NCBI RefSeq assembly: GCF_009617575.1
Contig: NZ_WIXJ01000002.1
Span: forward strand, 310,001-374,000
From: Rhodocyclus gracilis
GTDB taxonomy: Bacteria > Pseudomonadota > Gammaproteobacteria > Burkholderiales > Rhodocyclaceae
Length of the DNA stretch: 64,000 bases
Direction of reading: 5' to 3'
The translations under genes were made by a program, and so were the position numbers. Positions 8,489 to 16,635 of the stretch are shown here, piece by piece; position 1 is the first letter of the stretch; each line of letters opens with the position of its first letter. Below the pieces are notes generated by a model. It made no database searches. It was not told the DNA's origin and worked only from the letters and a program-made list of their open reading frames with translations.

Positions 8489-10661
8489 AGTACACCGTAT
8501 GCGTCGCCGACACCGCCACCGGCGCGGGATATGCCGTACGGCACTCCGCCCCGGCACGTGGGCAACGCGGGTGGAAATGGCAACCGGCCGGCGGATTCGC
8601 CGGCGACGGCATTTCGCCTGAAAGCGCCGGCGGCGGCGCCTCGTCCGCCGAGCCGATGCGCGGCACCGCCGCCAGCAAGGCCTGGGTGTAGGGATGGCGC
8701 GGCGAATGCAGAACCTCGCCGACCGTTCCCCGCTCGACGATTCGCCCGAGGTACATCACCGCCACCTCATGCGCCAGATGCTCGACGACGGCGAAATTGT
8801 GCGTGATGAGGAGGTACGCCAGCCCCAGATCCGCCTGCAAGCTGCCCAGCAGATTAAGAATCTGCGCCTGCACCGAGACATCAAGCGCCGACGTCGGCTC
8901 GTCGCAGACAATCAGTTCGGGCTGCACCGCCAGCGCCCGCGCGATGGCGATACGCTGGCGCTGTCCGCCAGAAAACTCGTGTGGATAGCGCCCGGCCGCC
9001 GCCGGATCGAGGCCAACCTGCGCCAGAAGCGCTGCCACCGCGGCTGCCGGCGACGCCTCTGCCCGCCCGAGGCCCAGCGCCTGCATGCCTTCAGCGATGA
9101 TCTCACCGACCGACAAACGCGGATTGAGCGAGGCGAACGGGTCCTGAAAAACCATCTGCATGCGCCGGCGCAGTGGCCGCAAGGCACTGCGCGAGAGGCC
9201 CGTCAAGATGCGTCCGTCGAGTTTCACTTCACCGGCCGTCGACGCAATCAGCTGCAAAACGGCCTTGCCGACACTCGTCTTGCCACAACCGGATTCCCCC
9301 ACCAGCGCCAGCGTGCGACCGCGCTCAAGCGCCAGCGACACGCCATCCACGGCGCGCACCGCCCCTACCGCGCGACGCAACCATCCCTGCCGAATCGGAA
9401 AATGCACGGCCAGATCGCGCACTTCCAGCAGCGGCGAGGGCGCCGTCAGGGCAGAGCCGACTTCCGTGCCCTCCGGGACGATGGAGGACACCTGAACTGC
9501 TGAGACCTGAACGGCAGCTTCCTGAGCGGTGAATTCCTGAATTCTGAATTCCTGAGATGAGGCGGCTGAGCCCACATGTGCTGCCTGTGCCGTGCCTGAA
9601 GCGGCCATTTCCGCCGCTAACGGTGCTGACACCGCTGACGCAGCCAGCGCCACTTCATCAACGCGGTGGCAACGCACGCGATGCCCCGGCGCCACCTCTC
9701 GCCAGGCCGGTGCGGCGAGCGTGCAGCGCGTCTCGGCATGGGCGCAGCGTGGCGCGAAGCGGCAGCCGGCAGGCATCGCCGACAAGGGCGGCACCTGCCC
9801 CGGAATCGTCTCCAGACGGTGTCCGCGACCAACACCGTCAGGCAAAGCGGCGAACAATTTGCGCGTATAGGGGTGGCGCGGCGCGGCAAAGAACATCGCG
9901 CGTGGCGCTTCCTCGACGATCTCGCCCGCGTACATCACGCCGACCCGCTGCGCTGCCCGCGCAACGACGCCGAGGTCGTGCGTAATCAGGAGGATACCCA
10001 TGCCGCGCTCGGCTTGCAGACGCGCCAGGAGATCGAGAATCTGCGCCTGAATCGTCACATCAAGCGCCGTGGTCGGCTCGTCGGCGATCAATACCTGCGG
10101 CTCGCCAGCGAGCGCCTCCGCGATCATCACCCGCTGCTTCATGCCACCGGACATCTGGAAGGGATACGCGTCGATGCGCCGCGCCGGATCGGCGATGCCG
10201 GCGGCAGCGAGCAGCGCCAGTGCGCGTTCGCGGGCATCCGCGCGGCCCATGCCACCGGGCAAGGCCTCGATGATTTGTTCGCCGACGCGCAACACCGGAT
10301 TGAGCGAAGTCGCCGGCTCCTGAAAGATCATCGACACGCCGCGACCGCGCACGGCGCGCATCTCGGCTTCTGACAGACGCAGCAGATCGCGCCCGGCAAA
10401 ACGCACCTCACCGCCGAGAATGCGCCCGGCGGGTGGCAACAGACGCATCAGCGACAGCGCCGCAACCGATTTGCCGCAGCCCGATTCGCCAAGCAGCGCA
10501 AAGGTTTCCCCAGCGTGCAGCGTGAAATCGATGCCAGCAACGGCGGTCAGCGTGGTGCGCCCCGCCGCAAAGCCGGTGCGCAATCCGCGTACCGACAGCA
10601 CGGATTCGCCACGCGGCGGCGTTTGCCGGGGCTGCACGGCGAAGTCGATTTCGTGGCTCAT
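8469..10661 (-). CDS. yejF: Peptide ABC transporter, double ATP-binding protein (YejF-like)
   Basis: A 730-residue protein with two complete nucleotide-binding domains, the arrangement of YejF in the YejABEF peptide/microcin C importer. The first domain has GESGCGKS, signature MSGGMKQR and ADEPTTALD; the second has GESGCGKT, SGGQRQR and CDEPTSALD. Each is followed by the Cys-containing oligopeptide-permease tail (CRFAPRC, CHFHPRC). It is about 200 residues longer than E. coli YejF. The extra length is mainly an Ala/Ser/Gln/Val-rich linker at about 340-420, encoded by short degenerate repeats of CCTGAA/GAATTC at 9485-9556. Its start overlaps the permease stop as ATGA. Confidence 0.93.
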   Translation of the reverse strand: MSHEIDFAVQPRQTPPRGESVLSVRGLRTGFAAGRTTLTAVAGIDFTLHAGETFALLGESGCGKSVAALSLMRLLPPAGRILGGEVRFAGRDLLRLSEAEMRAVRGRGVSMIFQEPATSLNPVLRVGEQIIEALPGGMGRADARERALALLAAAGIADPARRIDAYPFQMSGGMKQRVMIAEALAGEPQVLIADEPTTALDVTIQAQILDLLARLQAERGMGILLITHDLGVVARAAQRVGVMYAGEIVEEAPRAMFFAAPRHPYTRKLFAALPDGVGRGHRLETIPGQVPPLSAMPAGCRFAPRCAHAETRCTLAAPAWREVAPGHRVRCHRVDEVALAASAVSAPLAAEMAASGTAQAAHVGSAASSQEFRIQEFTAQEAAVQVSAVQVSSIVPEGTEVGSALTAPSPLLEVRDLAVHFPIRQGWLRRAVGAVRAVDGVSLALERGRTLALVGESGCGKTSVGKAVLQLIASTAGEVKLDGRILTGLSRSALRPLRRRMQMVFQDPFASLNPRLSVGEIIAEGMQALGLGRAEASPAAAVAALLAQVGLDPAAAGRYPHEFSGGQRQRIAIARALAVQPELIVCDEPTSALDVSVQAQILNLLGSLQADLGLAYLLITHNFAVVEHLAHEVAVMYLGRIVERGTVGEVLHSPRHPYTQALLAAVPRIGSADEAPPPALSGEMPSPANPPAGCHFHPRCPRAGAECRTAYPAPVAVSATHTVYCVLNAR

Positions 10662-12259
10662 GATGACCCCACCAGACGTGCATCGAAGGCATCGCGGACG
10701 GCGTCAGCCAGGAGGTTCGCCGCCAGCACCAAGGCCACCATGAAGGTAAATGCCGCCGCCAGCGACCACCAGACCGCCGGCTCGCGGGCCAGCTCAAGGC
10801 GGGCGTTATTGATCATCGTGCCGAAACTGATCATCGTCGGATCGACGCCGATGCCGACATAAGACAGCACCGCCTCGGCCAGCACCAGACTGGAAAAATC
10901 CATCACCAGCGCGATGACGACGATGTGCATGACGTTAGGCAGAATATGGCGGGCGATGATGCGCAGATCGGAGACGCCGAACGACTGCGCCGCCTGCACG
11001 AACTCCAGCTCGCGCAGCTTCATCGCCTCGCCGCGCAGGAGGCGCGCCAGCCCCGTCCAGCTCGTCAGCCCCAGAATGAAGCACAGCGCCAAGAGGCGCA
11101 GGTCGGCACGCTCGGCAGCGGTGGCAAACCACTGCGGGTGCGTGTCGATGAGCACCTGCATCATCAGCACGGCCGCAGCGATGAGCAGCACGCCGGGAAT
11201 CGAATTGAGCGTCGTGTAAAGGTACTGGATGAGATCGTCGATCCAGCCGCGAAAGTAGCCGGCCGCCAGCCCGAAAAATATCGCCAGCGGCAAAGTCGTC
11301 AGAGTCGTCACCAGACCGATCACCAGCGCGGTGCGCACGCTCTTCAGCACCTGATAAAAGACGTCCTGCCCCACCTTGTCGGTACCAAAGACGTGATAGT
11401 CGCCCGCCAGCGCCAGCATGGGCGCAACGACGAGCGCGATCGCCGCCAACGTCAGCAACACCGCCCGCCAGGCAAAGACCGTCTCACCGCGCCACAAACG
11501 CCGGCCCACCTCGGCAAAGGCGAGCGATTCGCGGCGCGCGAGCAACTGTACGACCCAAACAACCACGCCCGCCCAGACGATCAAGGCCGACAGCACGGCG
11601 ACGCCTACACGACGGGAGATATCGTATTGGCGCGCCGCCGCCAGCGCGGCCGCCTTCTCTGACATGGCTGACGTAGCCGGGAGGGCCGACGGAGCCATCG
11701 CAGAAGAAACCGGCGAGGCGTCTGTCGTCGCCGAAGGGTCTGCCGTGCGGCGCGACACTCCGGCATTCGCGTTCGCCGTATCGCCGTCAGTCGCCTCGGC
11801 AGGCGCCTCCTCCCGCAGCAAATGCGCGCCGCCGAAGCGCAGGCGCGGAAAATCGCGCACTTGCTGCACACTGCCATCGGCAGCGCGGATCTCCTGCGTT
11901 TCCTTGGCGAAGGCGTGCGTTGCCAGCGGCGCCGAGTAGGTCTTTTCGCCACGCAGGCGGAGCGGCACCGCCAGGGCATCGAGTACGGAAAGGGTTTCGA
12001 TGGCGTAGGCCGGGGCGGCAGATGCCCCCGCCGCCGGGGTATCGAGAGCCGGCCGATAGTGCAGCGAGTCGAGCAGACCGACGACGACGAACACGGCAAC
12101 GACCGTTGCCGCAGCCATGCCGGGCCGGCTGCGGCCGACGCGTCGCCAGGCGGCGGCCAGCGGCGGCTGGCGACGCGAAAGCAGGCCCAGCACGAGCGCA
12201 GCCAGCGCCATCAACCAGACCAGCGCGTCGGACCAGAGAATGACGGGGAGCACGTTCAT
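10658..12259 (-). CDS. yejE: Peptide ABC transporter permease (YejE-like) with low-complexity insertion
   Basis: A 533-residue inner-membrane permease. The C-terminal half is a standard binding-protein-dependent permease: FGTDKVGQDVFYQVL, several membrane segments, and the cytoplasmic EAA loop near FGVSDLRIIARHILPNVMH, which contacts the ATPase. Relative to the roughly 340-residue E. coli protein it carries an N-terminal membrane segment plus a periplasmic-looking stretch of Ala, Thr, Ser and Pro (about 150-220) with no recognised fold. Both ends overlap neighbours by ATGA, so translation of the three transporter genes is probably coupled. Confidence 0.88.
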   Translation of the reverse strand: MNVLPVILWSDALVWLMALAALVLGLLSRRQPPLAAAWRRVGRSRPGMAAATVVAVFVVVGLLDSLHYRPALDTPAAGASAAPAYAIETLSVLDALAVPLRLRGEKTYSAPLATHAFAKETQEIRAADGSVQQVRDFPRLRFGGAHLLREEAPAEATDGDTANANAGVSRRTADPSATTDASPVSSAMAPSALPATSAMSEKAAALAAARQYDISRRVGVAVLSALIVWAGVVVWVVQLLARRESLAFAEVGRRLWRGETVFAWRAVLLTLAAIALVVAPMLALAGDYHVFGTDKVGQDVFYQVLKSVRTALVIGLVTTLTTLPLAIFFGLAAGYFRGWIDDLIQYLYTTLNSIPGVLLIAAAVLMMQVLIDTHPQWFATAAERADLRLLALCFILGLTSWTGLARLLRGEAMKLRELEFVQAAQSFGVSDLRIIARHILPNVMHIVVIALVMDFSSLVLAEAVLSYVGIGVDPTMISFGTMINNARLELAREPAVWWSLAAAFTFMVALVLAANLLADAVRDAFDARLVGSS

Positions 12260-13236
12260 CGGTCGAAACGAATGCGTGGATCGACCAGCGCATACGAGAG
12301 ATCCGTGAGCAGCAGGCCGACGATGTAAAGGGCGGAACCGATGAAGACCATGGCGCGCACGACGGCGAAATCCTGCGAATTGATGGCGTCGATGGTGTAA
12401 CTGCCAAGCCCCGGAATGCCGAAGAACGACTCGGTAAGCAGCGAGCCCATGAAGAGCAGCGGAATCACCGCCACGACGCCGGTGAGGATCGGAATCATCG
12501 CGTTCCGCAGAACATGGCGGAAGAGGATCAGCGTCTCCGGCAGCCCCTTGGCGCGGGCCGTGCGCACGTAATCCTTGCCGATCTCCTCAAGGAAAATCGT
12601 CCGGTACCAGCGCGTCGAGGCGCCCAGCCCCGAGACGACGCCAATGAACACCGGCAGCAGCAGGAATTTCCACGCATCCAGCCCGCCGGCATAGCCCGAA
12701 ATCGGCACCAGCTTCCACACCTTGCTGATCAGGAACTGCCCGCCAATGATGTAGAACAGACCGGACACCGACATTGCCGCCACGCACAGCACGACGCCCC
12801 AGAAATCGAGCGCCGTCGCGCGAAAAAAGGCCAGCAGCAGCGCCAGACTGATACTCGCCAGCAAGCCGAGGACAAAGGTCGGCACGGCAATCGCCAGCGA
12901 CGGCCCCATGCGCGACTGGATTTCATGGCCGATATCGCGCCCGTCCTCGGCGCGGCCGAAATCGCCGGCGAACATGCGCGCCGATTGCGTGAAAAAAATG
13001 GTGTCGGTGACACGCCCCGTCCCCGTTGCCGCCGTATTCACGAAAAGCGGCTTGTCGTAGCCGCGCTCGCTCTTCCACGCGGCAACCGCCTCGGCGGTGA
13101 CGCGCTTGACCCCCAGTTGCATGCGCGCCATGTCATCGGGCGTGTTGACGATGAAAAAGAGGGCGAAGGTAATGACATTCACGCCGATCAGGATCGGCAC
13201 GGCGTAGAGCAGGCGGCGCAGGATGTAGGCAAGCAT
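12256..13236 (-). CDS. yejB: Peptide ABC transporter permease (YejB-like)
   Basis: A 326-residue integral membrane protein starting MLAYILRRLLYAVPILIGVN, the usual opening of DppB/YejB-type permeases. It keeps the short periplasmic segment after helix 1 (NTPDDMARMQ) and the EAA-type loop with YVRTARAKGLPETLILFRHV. It pairs with the YejE-like permease to form the channel. It starts 6 bases after the binding-protein gene. Confidence 0.92.
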   Translation of the reverse strand: MLAYILRRLLYAVPILIGVNVITFALFFIVNTPDDMARMQLGVKRVTAEAVAAWKSERGYDKPLFVNTAATGTGRVTDTIFFTQSARMFAGDFGRAEDGRDIGHEIQSRMGPSLAIAVPTFVLGLLASISLALLLAFFRATALDFWGVVLCVAAMSVSGLFYIIGGQFLISKVWKLVPISGYAGGLDAWKFLLLPVFIGVVSGLGASTRWYRTIFLEEIGKDYVRTARAKGLPETLILFRHVLRNAMIPILTGVVAVIPLLFMGSLLTESFFGIPGLGSYTIDAINSQDFAVVRAMVFIGSALYIVGLLLTDLSYALVDPRIRFDR

Positions 13237-13242
13237 CGTCGT

Positions 13243-15405
13243 CTACTCCTGCGGCGCGCTGGTGCCGCGCTCGCGCCGCCGATAGGCGCCCCATGCCGGC
13301 AGGAGCAGCGCAGCGAGCGCTGCCGCGCCAAGGGCAAAAGGCCAAAGGACCGGCCGGTTCCACTCATGGCGGCGGCGTGCGCGCTCGGCCACATCGATGC
13401 GCTGGTACTTGAGCGTGTTGTTGCCCACCTCGCTCGGCTTGCGATTCAGCAGCCAGGCGTGGCTCAGCGTGTAGCTTTTCGGGTGAAAGCCAAATACCCA
13501 GGGCGCGTCCTGCCGGACGAGGCTCACCATGCGACGGATCATCGCCAGTCGCTCGGCATCGCTGTCGCGGTTCTTCATCTGTTCAAACAGGCGGTCAAAC
13601 TCGGGGTTGGCATAGTTCGACGAATTCTCGCCACCATGAGCCAGACGGCCCTCGCGGCCGTTCAGCAAAAAGAGAAAGTTTTCGGGATCGGGATAATCCG
13701 CGTTCCAGCCGAGGTAGTAAATCTGCACCGCCCCCTTGCGCAGCTTTTCCTGGAAGCGGTTGAAATCGGTAGCACGCACCACGAGCTGCACGTCGATCTT
13801 CGCGAACTGCCGCGTCAGCCAGTCGAGGTTCGACTTGTCGCCCATGCCGCCGCCGGTGGTATCGAGGTTGACCACCAGCGGTTCGCCGGTTTTTGCGTCA
13901 CGCCCATTGGGGAAACCGGCTTCGGCGAGCAGGCGCTTGGCTTCGGCAACTGACTTGCGTCGCGCCTTCCCATCGATCCAGTCGTAGACGACGGGGTTGA
14001 TACCCGCCAGCCCTTCTTCATAGCCGAAAATGCCGGGCGGCAAAGGCCCCATCGCCGGCACGCCGCGGCCGTTCATGAAAATCGAGATGAACTCCTCCTG
14101 ATCGATGGCAATCGAGATCGCCTGCCGCAGCTTCCGGTTGCGTTCGGACAGACCGCCGACGACCGGGTCGAGCAGGTTGAAGCCCATGTAAAAGAGCGAG
14201 GCACGCACGCTCGTCAGGAGGCGAATCCCCTTGTCGCGCATGTCGTCGGTGAGCTGCACCTCGCCCCCGCCGCTGAAGCGCACCGCCTGGTCGAAGCTGT
14301 CGGACGAAATCCCCGAGGCGTCGTAGTAGCCTTGCAGGAACTTGTTCCAGTACGGAATGCCTTCCTTCTCGCGCGTAAACACCGCCTGATCGATGAACGG
14401 CAAGGGCTTGCCGCAATCGGCCAGCAGCCCGCTGGCGGCGTCGGCGGGCGTTCCTTCGCACGGGAAGGTTTCGCCATGGAAATTCGGATTGCGGCTAAGC
14501 ACCATGCGGCTGTTCGGATTGTTTTCGCTCAGGTAGTAGGGGCCGGTACCGACGGGATACCAGTCGAGCGTCAGATTCTTCGCCGCCATGCCCGGTTGGC
14601 TGTAGAAGCGGTCGGCCTCGCGCGGCACCGGCGCAAAAAAAGGCATGGCCAGCCAGTACAGGAACTGCGGGTATTTGCCTTCGATAGTGATGCGGTAGCG
14701 ATAGCGGTCGAGCTTCTCCACCCCCGCCAGCGGAAAGCGGTCGAGATCCAGCCAGCTTCCCGCCGGTGCGGCTGCGGTCGCGGCGGCCAGCCGGGCGCCA
14801 AGATCCTTCAGTCCGACGATGCGCTCGGCCATCATGCCAAAGATCGGCGAATGCACGCGCGGATGCGCGAGGCGTTTGATCTCGTAGATGAAATCGTCCG
14901 CCGTCAGCTCACGCGTTCCCGTCTCGGGAAAATCGGCAAGCCGCTCGATGCCGGCGAGTTGCTGCGCGTCGAGCGCGGCATAGCGCGGCTGCCCGACGGC
15001 GTCGAGGGCAAACGCCGGGTGCGGCTGGAAGCGAATGCCCGGTTTGATCCGAATTTCATAAACGCTACGCGCCACCGCCTCGGCGGGAGCATTGGCCGGC
15101 AACTCGCGCCCCGCCGCGTCGAAAAGCCGCGCCACCGGCACCACCTCGGCGCTGCCGGGGATCAGCGTATACGGGCGTTTCAGGTAGTGGTACTGCAAGG
15201 GCGGCTCATAAATCTGCGCCGTGAAGACACCCTCGTCCTCGGTGTAGGACTGCGCCGGATCGAGGTGCCGTGGTCGCTCGGTGAACGCCGAGTAGAGGAT
15301 GTTGCCGCCGCGCTCGGTTGCCGGATAGGGATCATTCCACTCTGCCCCGCAAGCGGCCAGAAAGGCGAGCGGCAACAGGCAGAAACACGAGCGCAGAAAA
15401 GACAT
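13243..15405 (-). CDS. yejA: Peptide ABC transporter substrate-binding lipoprotein (YejA-like) with C-terminal membrane segment
   Basis: A 720-residue solute-binding protein of the family 5 (oligopeptide) type and first gene of the yejABEF order. The N-terminus is a lipoprotein signal with lipobox LAAC near residue 19. The body carries family-5 features such as HLDPAQSY, LTLDWYPVGTGPYYL and FHGETFP. Unusually, the C-terminus has a hydrophobic stretch of about 23 residues (VLWPFALGAAALAALLLPAW) followed by YRRRER, which predicts a second membrane anchor with an inside tail. Most family members end without one. The ligand is inferred to be a peptide from the gene set. Confidence 0.88.
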   Translation of the reverse strand: MSFLRSCFCLLPLAFLAACGAEWNDPYPATERGGNILYSAFTERPRHLDPAQSYTEDEGVFTAQIYEPPLQYHYLKRPYTLIPGSAEVVPVARLFDAAGRELPANAPAEAVARSVYEIRIKPGIRFQPHPAFALDAVGQPRYAALDAQQLAGIERLADFPETGTRELTADDFIYEIKRLAHPRVHSPIFGMMAERIVGLKDLGARLAAATAAAPAGSWLDLDRFPLAGVEKLDRYRYRITIEGKYPQFLYWLAMPFFAPVPREADRFYSQPGMAAKNLTLDWYPVGTGPYYLSENNPNSRMVLSRNPNFHGETFPCEGTPADAASGLLADCGKPLPFIDQAVFTREKEGIPYWNKFLQGYYDASGISSDSFDQAVRFSGGGEVQLTDDMRDKGIRLLTSVRASLFYMGFNLLDPVVGGLSERNRKLRQAISIAIDQEEFISIFMNGRGVPAMGPLPPGIFGYEEGLAGINPVVYDWIDGKARRKSVAEAKRLLAEAGFPNGRDAKTGEPLVVNLDTTGGGMGDKSNLDWLTRQFAKIDVQLVVRATDFNRFQEKLRKGAVQIYYLGWNADYPDPENFLFLLNGREGRLAHGGENSSNYANPEFDRLFEQMKNRDSDAERLAMIRRMVSLVRQDAPWVFGFHPKSYTLSHAWLLNRKPSEVGNNTLKYQRIDVAERARRRHEWNRPVLWPFALGAAALAALLLPAWGAYRRRERGTSAPQE

Positions 15406-15510
15406 GCGCGGAGTGTAGCGGATGCCCTACCCTCCGTCATCCGCCGTCATGCGGCGCAATGCAGCGGGTAAGCCGGCGCAAGCGAAGGCCTGCGTCAGCG
15501 GCGATTCCAT

Positions 15511-15516
15511 TATAAT
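15511..15516 (+). promoter_or_regulatory. Putative -10 element for fabI
   Basis: A perfect TATAAT lies 81 bases before the fabI ATG in the 191-base divergent gap between the binding-protein gene and fabI. The -35 region is poor, so only the -10 is claimed. Confidence 0.45.
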
Positions 15517-15596
15517 GCGCCCCTTCCGCACCCTCCGCGGCGTGCCACGAGATACGCCCGGAGTCCGCTAACATCTCCAAACAAACGGGAGAACTC

Positions 15597-16397
15597 ATGG
15601 GATTCCTCGCAGGAAAGCGCATTCTCATCACCGGCTTGCTGTCCAAGCATTCAATTGCCTATGGCATTGCCAAGGCCTGCCACCGGGAAGGTGCGCAACT
15701 CGCTTTCACGTACCAGAACGAACGCTTTCAAGAACGCCTCGCCAAGTTTGCCGCCGAGTTCGACAGCACGCTGATTTTCCCGTGCGATGTCGCCGAAGAC
15801 GCGCAAATCGACGCCCTCTTTGCCGCCATTGCAACGCACTGGGAAGGGCTCGACGGCCTGGTTCACTCCATCGCCTTCGCCCCCGGCGAAGCCATCGAGG
15901 GCGACTTCCTCGACGGCATCTCGCGCGAAGCCTTCCGCATCGCCCACGACGTTTCGTCCTACAGCTACCCGGCGCTTGCCAAAGCGGCGCGTCCGCTGCT
16001 GCAAAAGGGCAACAACCCGGCCCTGCTTGCGCTGACCTACCTTGGCGCCGAACGCACCCTGCCGAACTACAACACGATGGGCCTCGCCAAGGCCAGCCTC
16101 GAAGCGGCAACGCGCTATCTGGCGTTCTGCCTCGGCCCGCAAGGCGTTCGCGCCAACGCCATCTCGGCGGGCCCGATCAAGACGCTGGCGGCTTCCGGCA
16201 TCGGCAACTTCGGCAAGCTCCTTGCCTACAACGCGCACAACGCGCCACTGCGCCGCAACATCACCATCGAAGAAGTCGGCAACGCCGCCGCCTTCATGCT
16301 CTCCGATCTGGCAAGCGGCATCACCGGCGAGATCATGTATGTCGATGGCGGCCTCAACACCACCGCCCTTGGCAACCCGGCGCCCCTGCCGGCTTGA
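15597..16397 (+). CDS. fabI: Enoyl-[acyl-carrier-protein] reductase (NADH)
   Basis: FabI performs the last reduction of fatty-acid elongation, trans-2-enoyl-ACP to acyl-ACP. The 266-residue short-chain-dehydrogenase-like protein has the FabI-type nucleotide site ([16 protein letters not shown]) and the catalytic tyrosine-lysine pair in [10 protein letters not shown] (Y-x6-K). Length is typical. The ATG is preceded by CGGGAGAA. It is convergent with ppiD and ends in a strong bidirectional terminator. Confidence 0.96.
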   Translation: MGFLAGKRILITGLLSKHSIAYGIAKACHREGAQLAFTYQNERFQERLAKFAAEFDSTLIFPCDVAEDAQIDALFAAIATHWEGLDGLVHSIAFAPGEAIEGDFLDGISREAFRIAHDVSSYSYPALAKAARPLLQKGNNPALLALTYLGAERTLPNYNTMGLAKASLEAATRYLAFCLGPQGVRANAISAGPIKTLAASGIGNFGKLLAYNAHNAPLRRNITIEEVGNAAAFMLSDLASGITGEIMYVDGGLNTTALGNPAPLPA

Positions 16398-16413
16398 ACG
16401 AGCCAGTACCCGT

Positions 16414-16442
16414 AAAAAAAGCCGCGTCTAGCGGCTTTTTTT
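16414..16442 (+). terminator. Bidirectional Rho-independent terminator after fabI
   Basis: Seven A residues, a GCCGC/GCGGC stem with a 5-base loop (GTCTA) and seven T residues form a symmetrical terminator 17 bases after the fabI stop. It would work in both directions. Confidence 0.85.
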
Positions 16443-16587
16443 ACGTCTGCGATCTTGGTTATCGTGGTTATCGGCGCTTGCGACGGGTGACAGGCTTCGT
16501 GGCGGTTTCCGCCGGGTACCAAGGCCAGCCAATCAAGGAGTAGCTGGCCAGGAGAGTCAGCAACAAAACCCGCGCTCCCGCGCATCC

Positions 16588-16627
16588 GGCAGACGCCCCG
16601 GCCAGCACCTCACCGGGAACGTCTGCC
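16588..16627 (-). terminator. Hairpin downstream of ppiD
   Basis: GGCAGACG (16588-16595) pairs with CGTCTGCC (16620-16627), and a further CCGG-rich stem lies inside the loop. It begins 9 bases beyond the ppiD stop. No T tract, so termination is inferred. Confidence 0.4.
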
Positions 16628-16635
16628 GCCGACGC

